Shown: positions 28,040 to 40,900 of the stretch, piece after piece
Layout of the letters: each line of letters opens with the position of its first letter
How positions within the stretch are numbered: the first letter of the stretch is position 1
NCBI RefSeq assembly: GCF_963678975.1
Contig: NC_089285.1
Location: 4,264,694 to 4,328,693 of the forward strand
Origin: Dysidea avara
Lineage: Eukaryota > Porifera > Demospongiae > Dictyoceratida > Dysideidae
Length of the DNA stretch: 64,000 nucleotides
Reading direction: 5' to 3'
Notes under the pieces: model-generated
Database searches by the model: none
Seen by the model: the letters and a program-made list of their open reading frames with translations, nothing else
Told to the model about the DNA's origin: nothing
Made by a program: the position numbers and the translations under genes

Positions 28040-28955
28040 AGGTAGTGTTATGACAGAGCTATATGGATGTACTGGCTGTACGTAGAATTTAACTGATACA
28101 AAAAATCCCTTTTGAGCAGCTTGTGCGTTAGTGCGTATGTGCAGGTGTGTCATGGGTTATACCGACACATCATTACCACATCAACACTTGAAAATTAAGT
28201 GGAGTGTCAATTGTGTGTGTGTGTGTGTGTAAAATAGAAAACTGTTGCTGACCTCATGAATACACTGAACTTCACCATTTCAAGTTCCAGTGCCGTATGT
28301 TGTAACACTTATACATCACACTGACTCACATGCAAGTATGTAGCTATGTATGCAGTACATTAGTGTATAGTTAGCATATGTATTTGACTAGCTGTGCTTA
28401 AGATAATATCAAGCCCCTAGTTGCATTGCTGACAACACACACCTTTTTAAAATGCTACACATTTTCAAAATTTCTATAGAGTGTACACATCATGATCAGT
28501 ACTGGCATAAAACCACTTGACACTAGCAGACATGACGCCATTGCAGTAATCAAAACCTGTATGGCTGCGTAAAATGGTCTGTCTGTGTCTTTTTCTTTGA
28601 ATTCATTTCTTGGCTAATGGAAGGTGTGGGCCAAAATGTTGTGACATAAAGGAGTTAATAAATGATCTATGGCATTTGATGATTGTAATGTATTGATGAA
28701 GCAGTCTGCTTATAAGGATGTTGATTATTTCGTTAAGACTCCTCAGTAATGGAAGGACATACCTGTAGTTGTGATGCATGTAATAGTGTCAGTATTATTA
28801 TAGTGACCTCATTGTACCCAGCCCAACATTAGCACTGCTCTGGCACTACCTCTTAATTACTTACCTTATGATACAGTTCATTTTTGCTCATTGAGTGAAG
28901 TAATTTTTTTTAGTAGCTATGTGCACAGCAGTCTAACTTTTGACATTTAGTTATG
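28040..28955. other. Segment present only in block B2
   Basis: Block B reads directly from 'cactgcatgag' to 'tgattggacatgac' (13,960-13,985). Block B2 has about 0.9 kb between the equivalent points, bounded by 'gttatga' on both sides. It could be an insertion here or a deletion in the other copy. No coding frame or terminal inverted repeat was found. Confidence 0.6.
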
Positions 28956-31900
28956 ATTGGACATGACAAAACATCCATGCATCTTTCAAATAGCTTGTCA
29001 TGACAGCTACGACTTAGCTGAGTGTTAAAAAAAAAAATGCTCTTCCTCTTTTAATAGAAATGGTAAAATTTATATTTGTGTGCGGTGGAGACAGGAGAGT
29101 ATATCTAATTGCCAATGCAAACTCACTAAATCAATGATTAATTACAGTCATCTCTTCAGTTCTTAAATAAATTAAAAGTGAAGCCAATTTGACTGATGAA
29201 ATCACTAACAATTTGCTGGGTAGAAAGGTGCTCAATGGTATTCACCACCAAATTGCTTTAAAGAAGTATACATGTGATTTGACATCTTGGATGGTGGCAC
29301 TTAATTAGCATAGCAACTGTTGACATAGTTTGTTGCTCTTGTTTATGAATACAATCCATCCATTACATCATATTATTATTACATCATTATATAGTAGCTA
29401 TAGCTAGCTACAAGAGTACATTTGGTACTGTACATAGTCTCGCGTGCCCGACCCATAAAGTCTGGTGCGCGAGACTATACTGTACATTGCATAGTCAATT
29501 TTATTTGTTCAGTTTCCAAGTCCATTTCTTAGAACAGATATGACCTAAGATGTATCATAGCTTTTCCTTTAAGAAGACTTGCAATGATCTAACTTCGAAT
29601 AGTGACTAGTGTTATACAAGTAAACCATATAAACATCCAACTGTAGTGTTGAGGGAATGAGTGGATGTCTAGTTTTTTGGTGATTTCTACGCTTGAATAA
29701 TGATGTGTGTTAAAGGAAAGTCAAGGACTGGCAACACTATAGGTTGCATTTGGTAGTATGTAGGGTTGGCTACCTATTATAATGTTACACGTGTCTTACT
29801 AAACTTGTAGTATATCATGTCTATACTGTGTAGACATCAGAGTTAGTTATTTGAAATATGAAATCCTTAGGGGTCACATAATAAAGTTCAAGTTATGAAA
29901 AGAGAACGCAGAATTCAGTGCACAACATTCACATGTTAACATGATGCATATGTGCTGAAGCTTTTTTAGCAAGTAATTGATGATGTATGGATACTATGCA
30001 TGGAAGGATATTATGTATGTAGACGGCTAAACTCTAAACAACTGAATTAATAATCAAAATATCACAAACTTGAATTTCTTTCTATTCCCCAAAAAGATAT
30101 TCCTAAATTTATAAGTGAGTGCTCACAGTACTTACTGACATGACATTGGTGTTATCAATGGTCAATTGAGGCTGTGACTAAAAGGAGTGTAGTAAATATT
30201 GTATGGTCTGATTACAACTAGTAGCAACACCTAACAGACTGTATGACTGGTGGGTTTGCATGAGCAGAGTGTTTATAGTAACTACAATGGATTTGTTGTC
30301 ACAGAACTAGCCTTATGAAGACTATAAGAGAAAATGTTAAGCAACAATCAAACAGTTTCTCACATAACACCCGTAGGCTACTATAACTTGCAAATTTCCG
30401 AGTATGCAACATACACTCTACACCATCAATCAGCCATACATCATACATGCACGTGTAGTGATCTCCATTCAAATTGTCTTCTTACAATGTAACACAGCTG
30501 TGTAATACAGCAGGCCTGCAAAATAAACACTTTATTATTTGCAGGAGTAGTTTATGCCAGATTTACATGTCATCACATCACAAGCAACCATTACAGCAAT
30601 GATGTGTGGTTATAGCTAATTGTATGTATTAGGTGTGGCTGTATCATGTTACAATATGTTTAGTGCTGCAGTTGTAGTGCATGTATGATCCATGTACCAG
30701 TGTATCTACACTACTTCCTCATGCACTAATGACCCTGCGGCTTGCCTTTTTCCAGTGAAATAGTATAGCTATTATAGCATGCATGGGTATAAGTTATAGC
30801 AGGAAGGCTGCAGCTGTGAATATACGATCATACATTACATTTCTACTTGTGAGGTACACAGAAAGTGACACTTTGATTCCTGGTTTGCATACGTACTATA
30901 TTGTAGTGATCTATCCAAAGAAACTATCAAAATTGGCAACAAGATCATACGTTTAGTAGTGGGACATTCATCATGTAGAGGTATATTGCTGTAGTGTGTG
31001 TTAGTACTAAACATGATTGCTAGTATTATAAACAGGTCACTTTGTAATAGTCTAGCCAATAACATTACTATGTGTTGGATAGCAGTTTGAGTAACTAATT
31101 ACATAAACTGCTTTAAAACATGTTAAGTATACTTTAGAGAAGGCACACAAAAGACTTGTTCCTTATTTCTTACCTGCAGAATGAAAGATAAAAGAATGTT
31201 TTAGTGTATAAATTTTACATAATCTGATTAGGAAATTGTGGTTACTTGGGCAAGACCATTTGTATTCAGTTATATGAATACGTTTCCAACAACTTGTAAT
31301 TCATAGAAAACCGTCTTCCTGATGTGATACTATACAAATATTGTTGGGACTTTACCATTAGCCTATTGTACCTTTTGAAGCCCTTAATGCACACTGATGT
31401 GTTTAAAATTGTGTCCCATTTCCTTTGTGAGGTAAACAATAAGAAATAAAATAATAGAAGCCATATTTTGTATGTGGACAATTCTGTAGCAACAAAATAC
31501 CATACAGTTGTATCTGACATTATTTTTCCTGCATGTTATAAATGAATTATGTGATTATATATGGATGTAACACCTGCCATATACACACATCACAGTATTG
31601 ACCTATAATAAACACAATAAGAAAACTCTAATAAATGGTTTAGTACACAAGTATAACATAATTTGGTATTTCCTTTTAATAAATTAAAAAGCAGCTAAAT
31701 AACTTACTGCTCATTTCTGTGCGTAAGAAGAGCCTTCATTATTACATTGAAAAGCTACTTTGTAAAACAGTAAGTGGAATAAATGTAATGCAATGTTGAC
31801 AGCCTGTAGTATGTGGCTCAGTAGACCATTTGTTTTGTTGTAGCACAGACAACAGTGTGTTCTACCTTATCACAGGACAGTAAGATGATATACATATAAC

Positions 31901-33890
31901 TGATTGGTACAAATTTTTATCAGCATGGTGAAACCTTCCACAAGTTCAGAATAAAGGTGCAAGAAAATTAAAAATTTAAGGTCAAATAAGTGGAATCCCT
32001 CATGTCAGCTCCAAGCATGCATGGAGCCTAAAAAACATATTGGATTATCATATAATGTAGCAGCTCCTAGCAGGCTTCCAAACTCACTATGCTCATTGTG
32101 ACCTCCTCCACAGAAACTTTAGTAAAAGGTAAAAGATTTATTCACTCTGAACCAGTGAGGCTGTATAATGGTCAAAACCTGACTATAAAAGTGGTCACAT
32201 TAGAGAGTTGACTGGCCTTATAAGAAGCACGCAGACTGTTAATATAAGTGTATCTAACTACCACCAACCATTGTCAGTGTTGAAATCACCACACTCATTT
32301 GGTCAATTCAAGTGGGAAGCTAGAAGAAGCCATACTGACCATCAAAACAATCAAATGTCCTTTACTATAGTCACAATGAGGCATACTAGGATGAACACCA
32401 TTCTGTATTGGAACAGAGACCATAACTGTGGTAGACACTTTCTTATACATAAGGGAATGTATACCATCCCCCGTTTCACTGCTTGTCAATACATTTCAAC
32501 TGTGCATACAACTGCAAATGAATCATATTCATTTATATTACACAGATGAAAATGTACCTGGAGATGAATGCTCTATTAGAGCATACTATTGCAAGCGCAA
32601 CAGTGATCAGTTTCATTCGGTATACTGTACCATGTGTATAATAATATGTATATAGCTAACAGGTGGAGCCTTGTACATATAACCCATATAAATACCAGCC
32701 ATCGTGACCACCTCATGCCAAAACTTAAAACTCACTACCGTTGTTATGCATCACTGTAAGCAGTGTTTGTAATGGTATACTTGCCAACGTATTCAAATTT
32801 GCTACTCCCTGTTAGGGTAAACAAGCCTCCCTCGGCATATAATATTTCCAAATGAAACAACACACAGTGATATTGATGACAAGTTTAAGGTTGACTGTCT
32901 TTCTTACCGGCAGCTTGTTGCACATGTGCTGCTGCAACAAACCACACAATTATTCAAATTAGGATTCATTTCATGTTGCTTCCACAATGACAGCTACAAC
33001 ATGTAATACACAACTACACCAAACTAGACCATAATTTAAACTATATTTAAAACTTGTCACTAAAAATAGCAGCAAGGTGGAGGTGCTACAAGATTCAAAT
33101 AGGCATGTAAACTTAGTAATCCTTGAACAATGCTGAACATCACACTAATTAAAAATATATAGTAAGAGAACAAGATGTAGTGTCTGCTACTAATACAAAT
33201 GATTTTTTCTACAACTTAAATTATATTCATGCACTAGGCATCTGAAAAAAGCTCTCTCCACCATGTGCAATGAAGATGGTATACTACTTCCATCACTATG
33301 GTTACAATTTTAATGATACTGCTCTTTACAAAAAGCCATTGTGTGCATGCATAATCATATACATTGCAAACCTTGCCATATTGGTGAAGGTGTCCTATTA
33401 AAATCCCCCGTAGTGATTCACCAGTTAGCCTAAGATACACAAACAGAAACATTAAAACTTACCAGTAAAATAATGGCTTCCAATAGCACAAAGAATTTTG
33501 ATATAATAGTAAGCAACATCATCTTGGTGCTTCCATCACTCCCACAAACTTAATTGTCTAAAACCTGAATTGTGCTTTGTACATGCGTATACTGTACAAT
33601 AGTTTTGTATACACAAAAAATGTATCATCCATGTGTACACTACATACATGGAGAACATGTACAGTTTGCTATGACGATCTTGTAGTAAAATAGACTACGT
33701 CATTTGTAGTAGAAAGATCTTTCATAGACTACGTATATATGCTAGACAAAACATATTTCAGTAGATATTCATGATGATCACATAATAATACATCAGGATG
33801 AAGTGTGGTGTATTAGATTACAGGATAGTGTGTCCTGTGGTGTGCTATGGTACAGTTTGAGTGATGTAATAATAACAGTAAAATTAATTA

Positions 33891-36800
33891 TCACCATCCT
33901 GGAGCAGTTTGTGCCAATCTTCTCATTCTCCTGAAAAGCAAAATTACATCACAAGTGACATCACAAAATAATTTAAACAGGTAAAGACTACAAGTTGTGA
34001 GCTGTATTAGGTACGCACCTTGTGTTTCTGTCCTGGTCTCTTATCTTCTTCTCCATCTCGGCATCACTTAGTACCTGTATTGTGGGACCCCATGTTTCCA
34101 GATCTGCTGGAGGTCTGACTGGCATCTTTACTGTTGGCAGTGGAGCTTCACTAATAAAATTTAAAAAATGGATTGTGGTAATCAAAGGGAAATTCTCGTC
34201 ACTACTTGTAATCATTAATGTAGGGCTGCAAAGGATACAATTACCTGCTTGGATTAAGGAGAATTATAAAGTAATCAAAGACAAATCAACTATTACTAGT
34301 ATAGCAGGTAAACTACTAATAATTCTTACCATTTCACCTACGATTTACTCTATATTCTGATCAAGGCATGTAAACGATGTTGATTATAATAGCACCTGCA
34401 AATTGGTAGTTGGTTAAAATGGTAATGTACCACTCTGCGTGGGCAGTTCAAAGGCACCGCCAGTGCCATAATTTGTATATTGAACTGCTGCAGACCGCAG
34501 CGAGTGCATTATAACTTATAACGCACTGGTTGCGGTTTTGTAGACCACAACGAGTGCATTATAAGTTATAATGCATCGACCGCAGTGCAATATACAGATA
34601 TTGCACTGGCTGCGGTTTTGTGCAGCATAGCACAAGTGCCGGTGGCGAAGACCACTATGACACCTCACCTAATAGGTGGAAGGACACTTCACAGATCACT
34701 CGAATTCTTTTATAGCCTGACATGTAAAGGTCGATTGTGGGCCATAACGTCACCAATACGTATAATGTTTACAAGCAGCCAATGGCGATCGAAAAAGCCA
34801 ACACGGGTGGCCACAACTCTAGTCTACATATATATATTAATGTACTTATACACCTTACTAATCTGGTGCCATCTTAGCCCAGATTAAACTGTAGTCCACT
34901 TCGACAATGACTCAATAAAACAAATATATTCTAAATAATACTAACCTTTACGTTCGATTGTGGTAACCAGTTTTGTCATGCCACCAGATTCGAGTTTAGC
35001 CAGTGTGAATAGTAAGAATTAGACTAGTATCGTTTAGTAGTTGGGTTTTGTTTACTTAAAATGTCTATTTAGCTACTTTTTTTCGCTCGAGGGAATCCCT
35101 ATGGCGATTAGTCTGGCGCTTAGTCTATATGGCGATTGAGTGATCACGCTGGCATGTTGAGCACTACATAATGAGAGCCGAACAGCGAATGCAGGTTAGT
35201 GATATAACCCCATAGCGTACTAGCTTTCAATGTCTCAGGTGGCTGCAGTACTGCAGGGGGACGTCATCGCAACGTCCGGCTTGGTTACCCACAATCGATG
35301 TTAGAAACCTGGCCTTTATAAGTGTTACAGCTGTCTTGTGAGACCCTCTCCACCTATTAGGTGAGTGGTACATAACAGTTATACAACGTGCACTCGTGCT
35401 CTGCCTGTATAAACGCACTTGCCTTCGGGCCTAACGGCCCTCAGGCTTGTGCGTTTATATCAGGCAGAGCACTCGTGGCCGTTGTATAACTATATAATAC
35501 AGCCTAAAATGGACAGAAGTTACTCTGGACACTTAACCATGGTCCCAATTGTATTAGTGTGCATAAATTTGGACTCCTGTAGTGCTGAGCAACATGACAA
35601 TATTTTAGTCAAACCATGGTCATCCATTCATATAGTCAAACCATTAGTCATCCAACCATTAGTCAAACCATGGTCATCCAACCATGGTCATCCATTCATT
35701 CGTTTTTGATACTGTGCAATATTTTGACTAATGCAAATATCGTGGATTCTAAAACACAAATCTTATCTGTACGAAGACAGTACATATGAATGGATGTGTA
35801 TATACTGCAATCAGCTTTCAACCGAATTATATTATTATTGAAAAATGATTAGGGTCTAAGTCTAGAACTACAGACCAACTAATGCATGCCAATGATTTAG
35901 TCATACTGTAATATCAGGTTGACAATACTGTATTGTTTATGAAATGTCAAAACTGCTCAGCACTATTCTGAATTCAGGACACCTGACTACAGACCCCTGA
36001 CTATAGACCCAAGCTGTCAGGTGTTGCAAGTTAATCATTTTCAAAATGTCATTGCAATTACACTGATCATAACTCGGTGCCTTGGATACACATTTTTCTG
36101 TAAAAAACTTTTGTGTACAGCAGTAGTACAATCAGTCAAACTCTCTGGCTACTACAACAGATAAAAGGTAGCCAATCATATCACATTGCATATCAGCTTC
36201 AAATATTTGATCTCCATGTTCACACGTTAAATTATCAGGTTTTGTGTACATGATCAGTTGACAACACAACAGAAACACTCTGCACATGGCTTTGCTGTTT
36301 ACCCCGTTTATTGACAATAGGTTTTATCTGATACGCAGCCTCATGCCGACATGACAACCATAACAAAGTGGAATTCATTACTCAGCTTAATTCCATTTAT
36401 AATCAAAATGTACTTGAGAACATTGTTTTCCAATATATTATACCTGTTACCAATAAGGTTGAATAGTGAATATGATGCCAAATATAATGCCAAACTCATA
36501 CATATCACATAGCTAATACAAATTGTTATTTCTATATATTACATGATTGTTACCAGTAAGGTTGTGTGTACCTGAATGCATATGTTCTTGAGTGCCAGCT
36601 CAGTTGTCCTCTGATGGAATAAGCTATGGCTGTGACAAACTCTCCACCAAGTCCCAAGTCAGCACACAACTTCCTGGCAAACTCCTCAGGACTGTTCAGG
36701 GGGTTGGACAGGTCCCACTCAAACTGGTCCACCAATGAGATGTTACCAACATGGAGATTAAGCTAAGGAAGGAAACAGGATACTTGCTTAGATAATTCTG

Positions 36801-37114
36801 TGCATGCGTGCGTGCGTGTGTGTGTGTGTGTGTGCACATGTATATATGTGTACGTGCGTGTGTAGTATATTAAATTTATAGTAGTAACAACCTACTTATC
36901 CTCTCAATACACTATACACGTTATTGATGGAATATACTAGTCAAGATATTTTGTATAATTTGCTATTTCCTCTACAACAAATTATATCACTGCAAGTGAT
37001 TTGATATCACCAAACTACAAGGTGTCAAATTAAAATAAATGCTTCTTACACTAGATCACTTCTTTATTTAACCAGGTGTATACTTGTGACTTTGTGTCCT
37101 GGTTTCTAATGCAC

Positions 37115-37186
<72 letters not shown>

Positions 37187-37820
37187 TTGTGCAGCATGTG
37201 CATGTGAGCGTGTGTCAGAATTATTACTAACACTTTACAGTGACCAGCACTGAAGGTCTGACAGCAACATGTGCTGCAGCCTTAGGATTACCTAACCTAA
37301 TTTCAAGGACTTAGACTTATTGACTTGACATAGTGACTGACTTAATGACTGAAAAGGCGTAACAGAAAAGGGGCCAAAGAAAGGAAAAAAAATCCCTCCA
37401 ACCCCAAGATTCGAACTGCAGGTCACCCAATGTCTAGTCGGGGCCACGCTCAGTCTTCCTCCAGGAGGGATGGATGGTTAGAGCACAGGCCTGGTAGTCA
37501 CAAAGTTCTAGGTTTGATGTTCCATGATATTGTTGTTTCTTCGAGCAAGAAACTGTGCTCACATTGCTCCAGCCTACTCAGCTACATATTGGGTACCTGG
37601 TGGGAATTGATGCCCGACTGTTCTTGTCTCGCTTAGCAGTCATTGTCGAAATTAGGGATCTATAGCCTCATGAGACTTGGACAGTCCTGCTGCAGGTTAC
37701 TATTCCTGCCCCAGCTGCCTGCACAGATTTGAGAACCTAATGGTGCACATTTATCCCAGTTTGATGGGAGACAGTAGCTGTGTTTTACACTGCTGCAGGA
37801 GACTTTACCTCGTGTGTGCA

Positions 37821-37900
<80 letters not shown>

Positions 37901-40900
37901 TGACTAAGTACCTTCATTTGTCAACAGGCTTACAGCCCATTAAGGTCCATACAGCTGTACACCATAATATCCGCCACACAGTGTGGTAGAATGATAGCTA
38001 GGAGGGCACTTCTCAGTGATTGGGTATTAGTAGTGTTCTTATAACTGAAGCCCACTGAGAAGACAACAATGTTGTGTTTACTTGCAATAAGTTATGCATA
38101 TTAATCCTACTAATTGTTTGCTACTGTACATATTGTATTTTGGTGGTTACTGTGGTAACTAAGTGTCAACTAATTTGTGTGGCTCTTCCACTTGTATCCC
38201 CACTAATGGCCAGTAATATTATCTATACAGAGCTCTACCACACTTGTATATCACCCACACACACCCACACTAATCACTCCCCCTAACTGAGCACACAAAA
38301 TGGCCATCAAATCACTACACACAGTCAGTCAAGCAGACTTGAAGCCATAGCCATCAAATGGCCACACAGCCAGTCTGCCCTCACACTAATATATTGCAGT
38401 CATGCACATTTAACACTGAACTAAATATGAATATCGACAAGCACATGTCAGGGAGTGGTGACAAGTACAGAGGACCACTGATGTGGTCAATGTACTACAG
38501 TACTGTAGGATTCCCAACAAACTTCTCTGAAAATGGGCTGAACTCTGGACAATTTGATCATGGTAACACCTCACATTGTTGTCATGAGAGAACCAATACT
38601 CTTCATCATGTAACACAGCCAGTCAGAGGACACCTGTCTAATAAGGCCATCACACTAGTTTCCAACATATGACACGGATAACTTGATACATGACTGGACT
38701 AGGTAAATGAAAACATTGTCTTAGGGTACTTCAAAAGGGCCATTGTACACATTAAGTTTGACATAGCACATGGTCACACAACACACGAACAAGTGGATAC
38801 TGCTTTTCTACAAGATATGTACAGTAGGCACCAAAAGATCTCTTAAATAAAATTATTTACACACAGTGATAACTAAATGAAATGAAACACTTCAAATACA
38901 CTGTGGTGTTTTAATGATTCTCTGTCAAAATTTTCTGTAAATGATATTTGAAAATGTACAAGGAACACATCATACTCCTGAGTCTTGACAACTATACTCC
39001 ATACTAAATACTCATACTCTACATTCTTGATGACTACAGTGAACCCTGTTAGTTAGGACACTTGAAAATGAGGACACCTGCAAAATCTGTACACTTTGTA
39101 ACTGTCATAAAGTATGTAAACTGACCTGGACACCTTGATAATCAGGACACTTTTGGTGGTCCCATGGTGTCTTTAATACACAGGCTTCACTATAGTTAGA
39201 CCATCACACAAATCTCTACCATATGAGATTACAGTGGAAGCTCTATCATGGACATTTTGGGACCCAGAAATTCACACAATATTTGCTGTAGAGGATTTCA
39301 GAGGTGAAAAAGGTCAGACCAAAGTCTTTGCCCTTAACAATAAGAAGGTTTTATTTGTTATGTCCTTAATTCAGGGAGTTTGCTAAGATAGGAGTCCACT
39401 GTAGCTCCCCAATTCGATAATGCTGAGCTTATCCCTCACGGTGAAACATTGGAGGGATGAGTAAAGCACATTTAAATTGAACCACTTTTGAAGTACACTT
39501 TTTGAATGATAAAAATTCAGTGAAATGAACTCTTTGGAATTCAAAGAATATCTTAGGCTTATAGTAATGTACAGGTATTAAATCACAAGAGCATCAAAGC
39601 CTTGCTGGTTCAATGGGCTCCTTTATTCAGCACACTTGTAGTGTGTGTTATGTCTGTTTTGAAGTGTGATTGAAGTGTTTCATTTCATCTAGTCATCACT
39701 GTATGTAAATAATTTTATTTTAAGAGATCTTTTAGTGCCTCAGGTCGTGATACAAGCAATGTGTGTTCAATCTCTAGACAATGTTTCCAGTGACCAGAAC
39801 TGGGCCTGTGAATGTAATGTGATTTCTATGTACAGCGTATTACCTCCTGGTCCTATATTTGGCTCTAAAGTTATAAATTGAGACGAATGAGGGAACCATA
39901 AAGGCTTGGTGAATGATTTCCTTCACTTCTGGGTGGCAGAAAGCAGGTACCAATAATACCACTAATAATGGTGGTATGAATGTATGCACATTCTTCACAC
40001 AACAGCTCGTTCATGGCTCCCACTACCAGTCAACTCTAAACTCTCTGTTGCCATAGCGCTTTAATAGGAATGAACAAGTTGTTTACAAAAAAATCAATTA
40101 AGAGAAGACCCCCAAGATTAATTTAATGTATCTATACAGAACAAGAACACCATCAATACATGTATAGCAGAGATATAGCTTGGTTCCCAGCATTCCTTTG
40201 AATCCTTTCTCAATGGCAGGGTTTTCATATGCAGATGGCAGGCTCATAAACATATAAGAGCTAAGTGTTTACAGTTACAGATTCCCAAATGCAGTCACTT
40301 TCAAAACTATTAAGGCTACCAACAAACAGAAACAGCCACATTGTCGTCAATTGTCATCTGCACATCTGATAACTACACAACTTTGTACGCCACTACTCAG
40401 TCTTCACCTGCCCTACAAGCTGTAGGGTAAAGTACGCACTTCATTATCTACATGGACACAAGGTCATGGTGTAAGTATATTCACCAGATTTAGGTAATAA
40501 ATATATTCTAAGCATAACCAAGAGTTCACAATATTAAGTAGCTAGCCCTTCCTGGCATTGGTACAATTAATTCAACACTGAAAACTTTCAAAATGAATGT
40601 AAACATCAACAGATACTTAGTAGTCACACTTTGCTGCATAAACATCGAGTGGTAACTTTCATAACGGTCTCTATACTCACCTCCTCTACATTCTCATTGT
40701 ACATTATAACAAGAACAATGTAAATGCATTAGCATACTGTCTATAAATGGTTCAATAATGGGTATCCTGAAACACAGGATAATGAGGATATAGTACCCAG
40801 TTAAATTTTGCACAAGCTTTACACACAGTACACACAAGTACTAGTACACACATGTCACAAGGCATACCTTAATGACCACCCTCCTATCATCCCCATCATC

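Larger units (their letters stand above)
25140..39655. repeat. Segmental duplication block B2 (second copy)
   Basis: Direct repeat of 11,155-23,245, about 2.4 kb longer because of copy-specific insertions. These are about 0.9 kb at 28,040-28,955, about 1.07 kb at 34,427-35,494, a SINE-B at 37,228-37,460, and expanded AC and GT microsatellites. The only coding exons are SMARCB1 exons 4-6. Confidence 0.93.

Noticed and set aside
34022-34360. Plus-strand frame of 112 codons
   Set aside because: Antisense to SMARCB1 exon 5.
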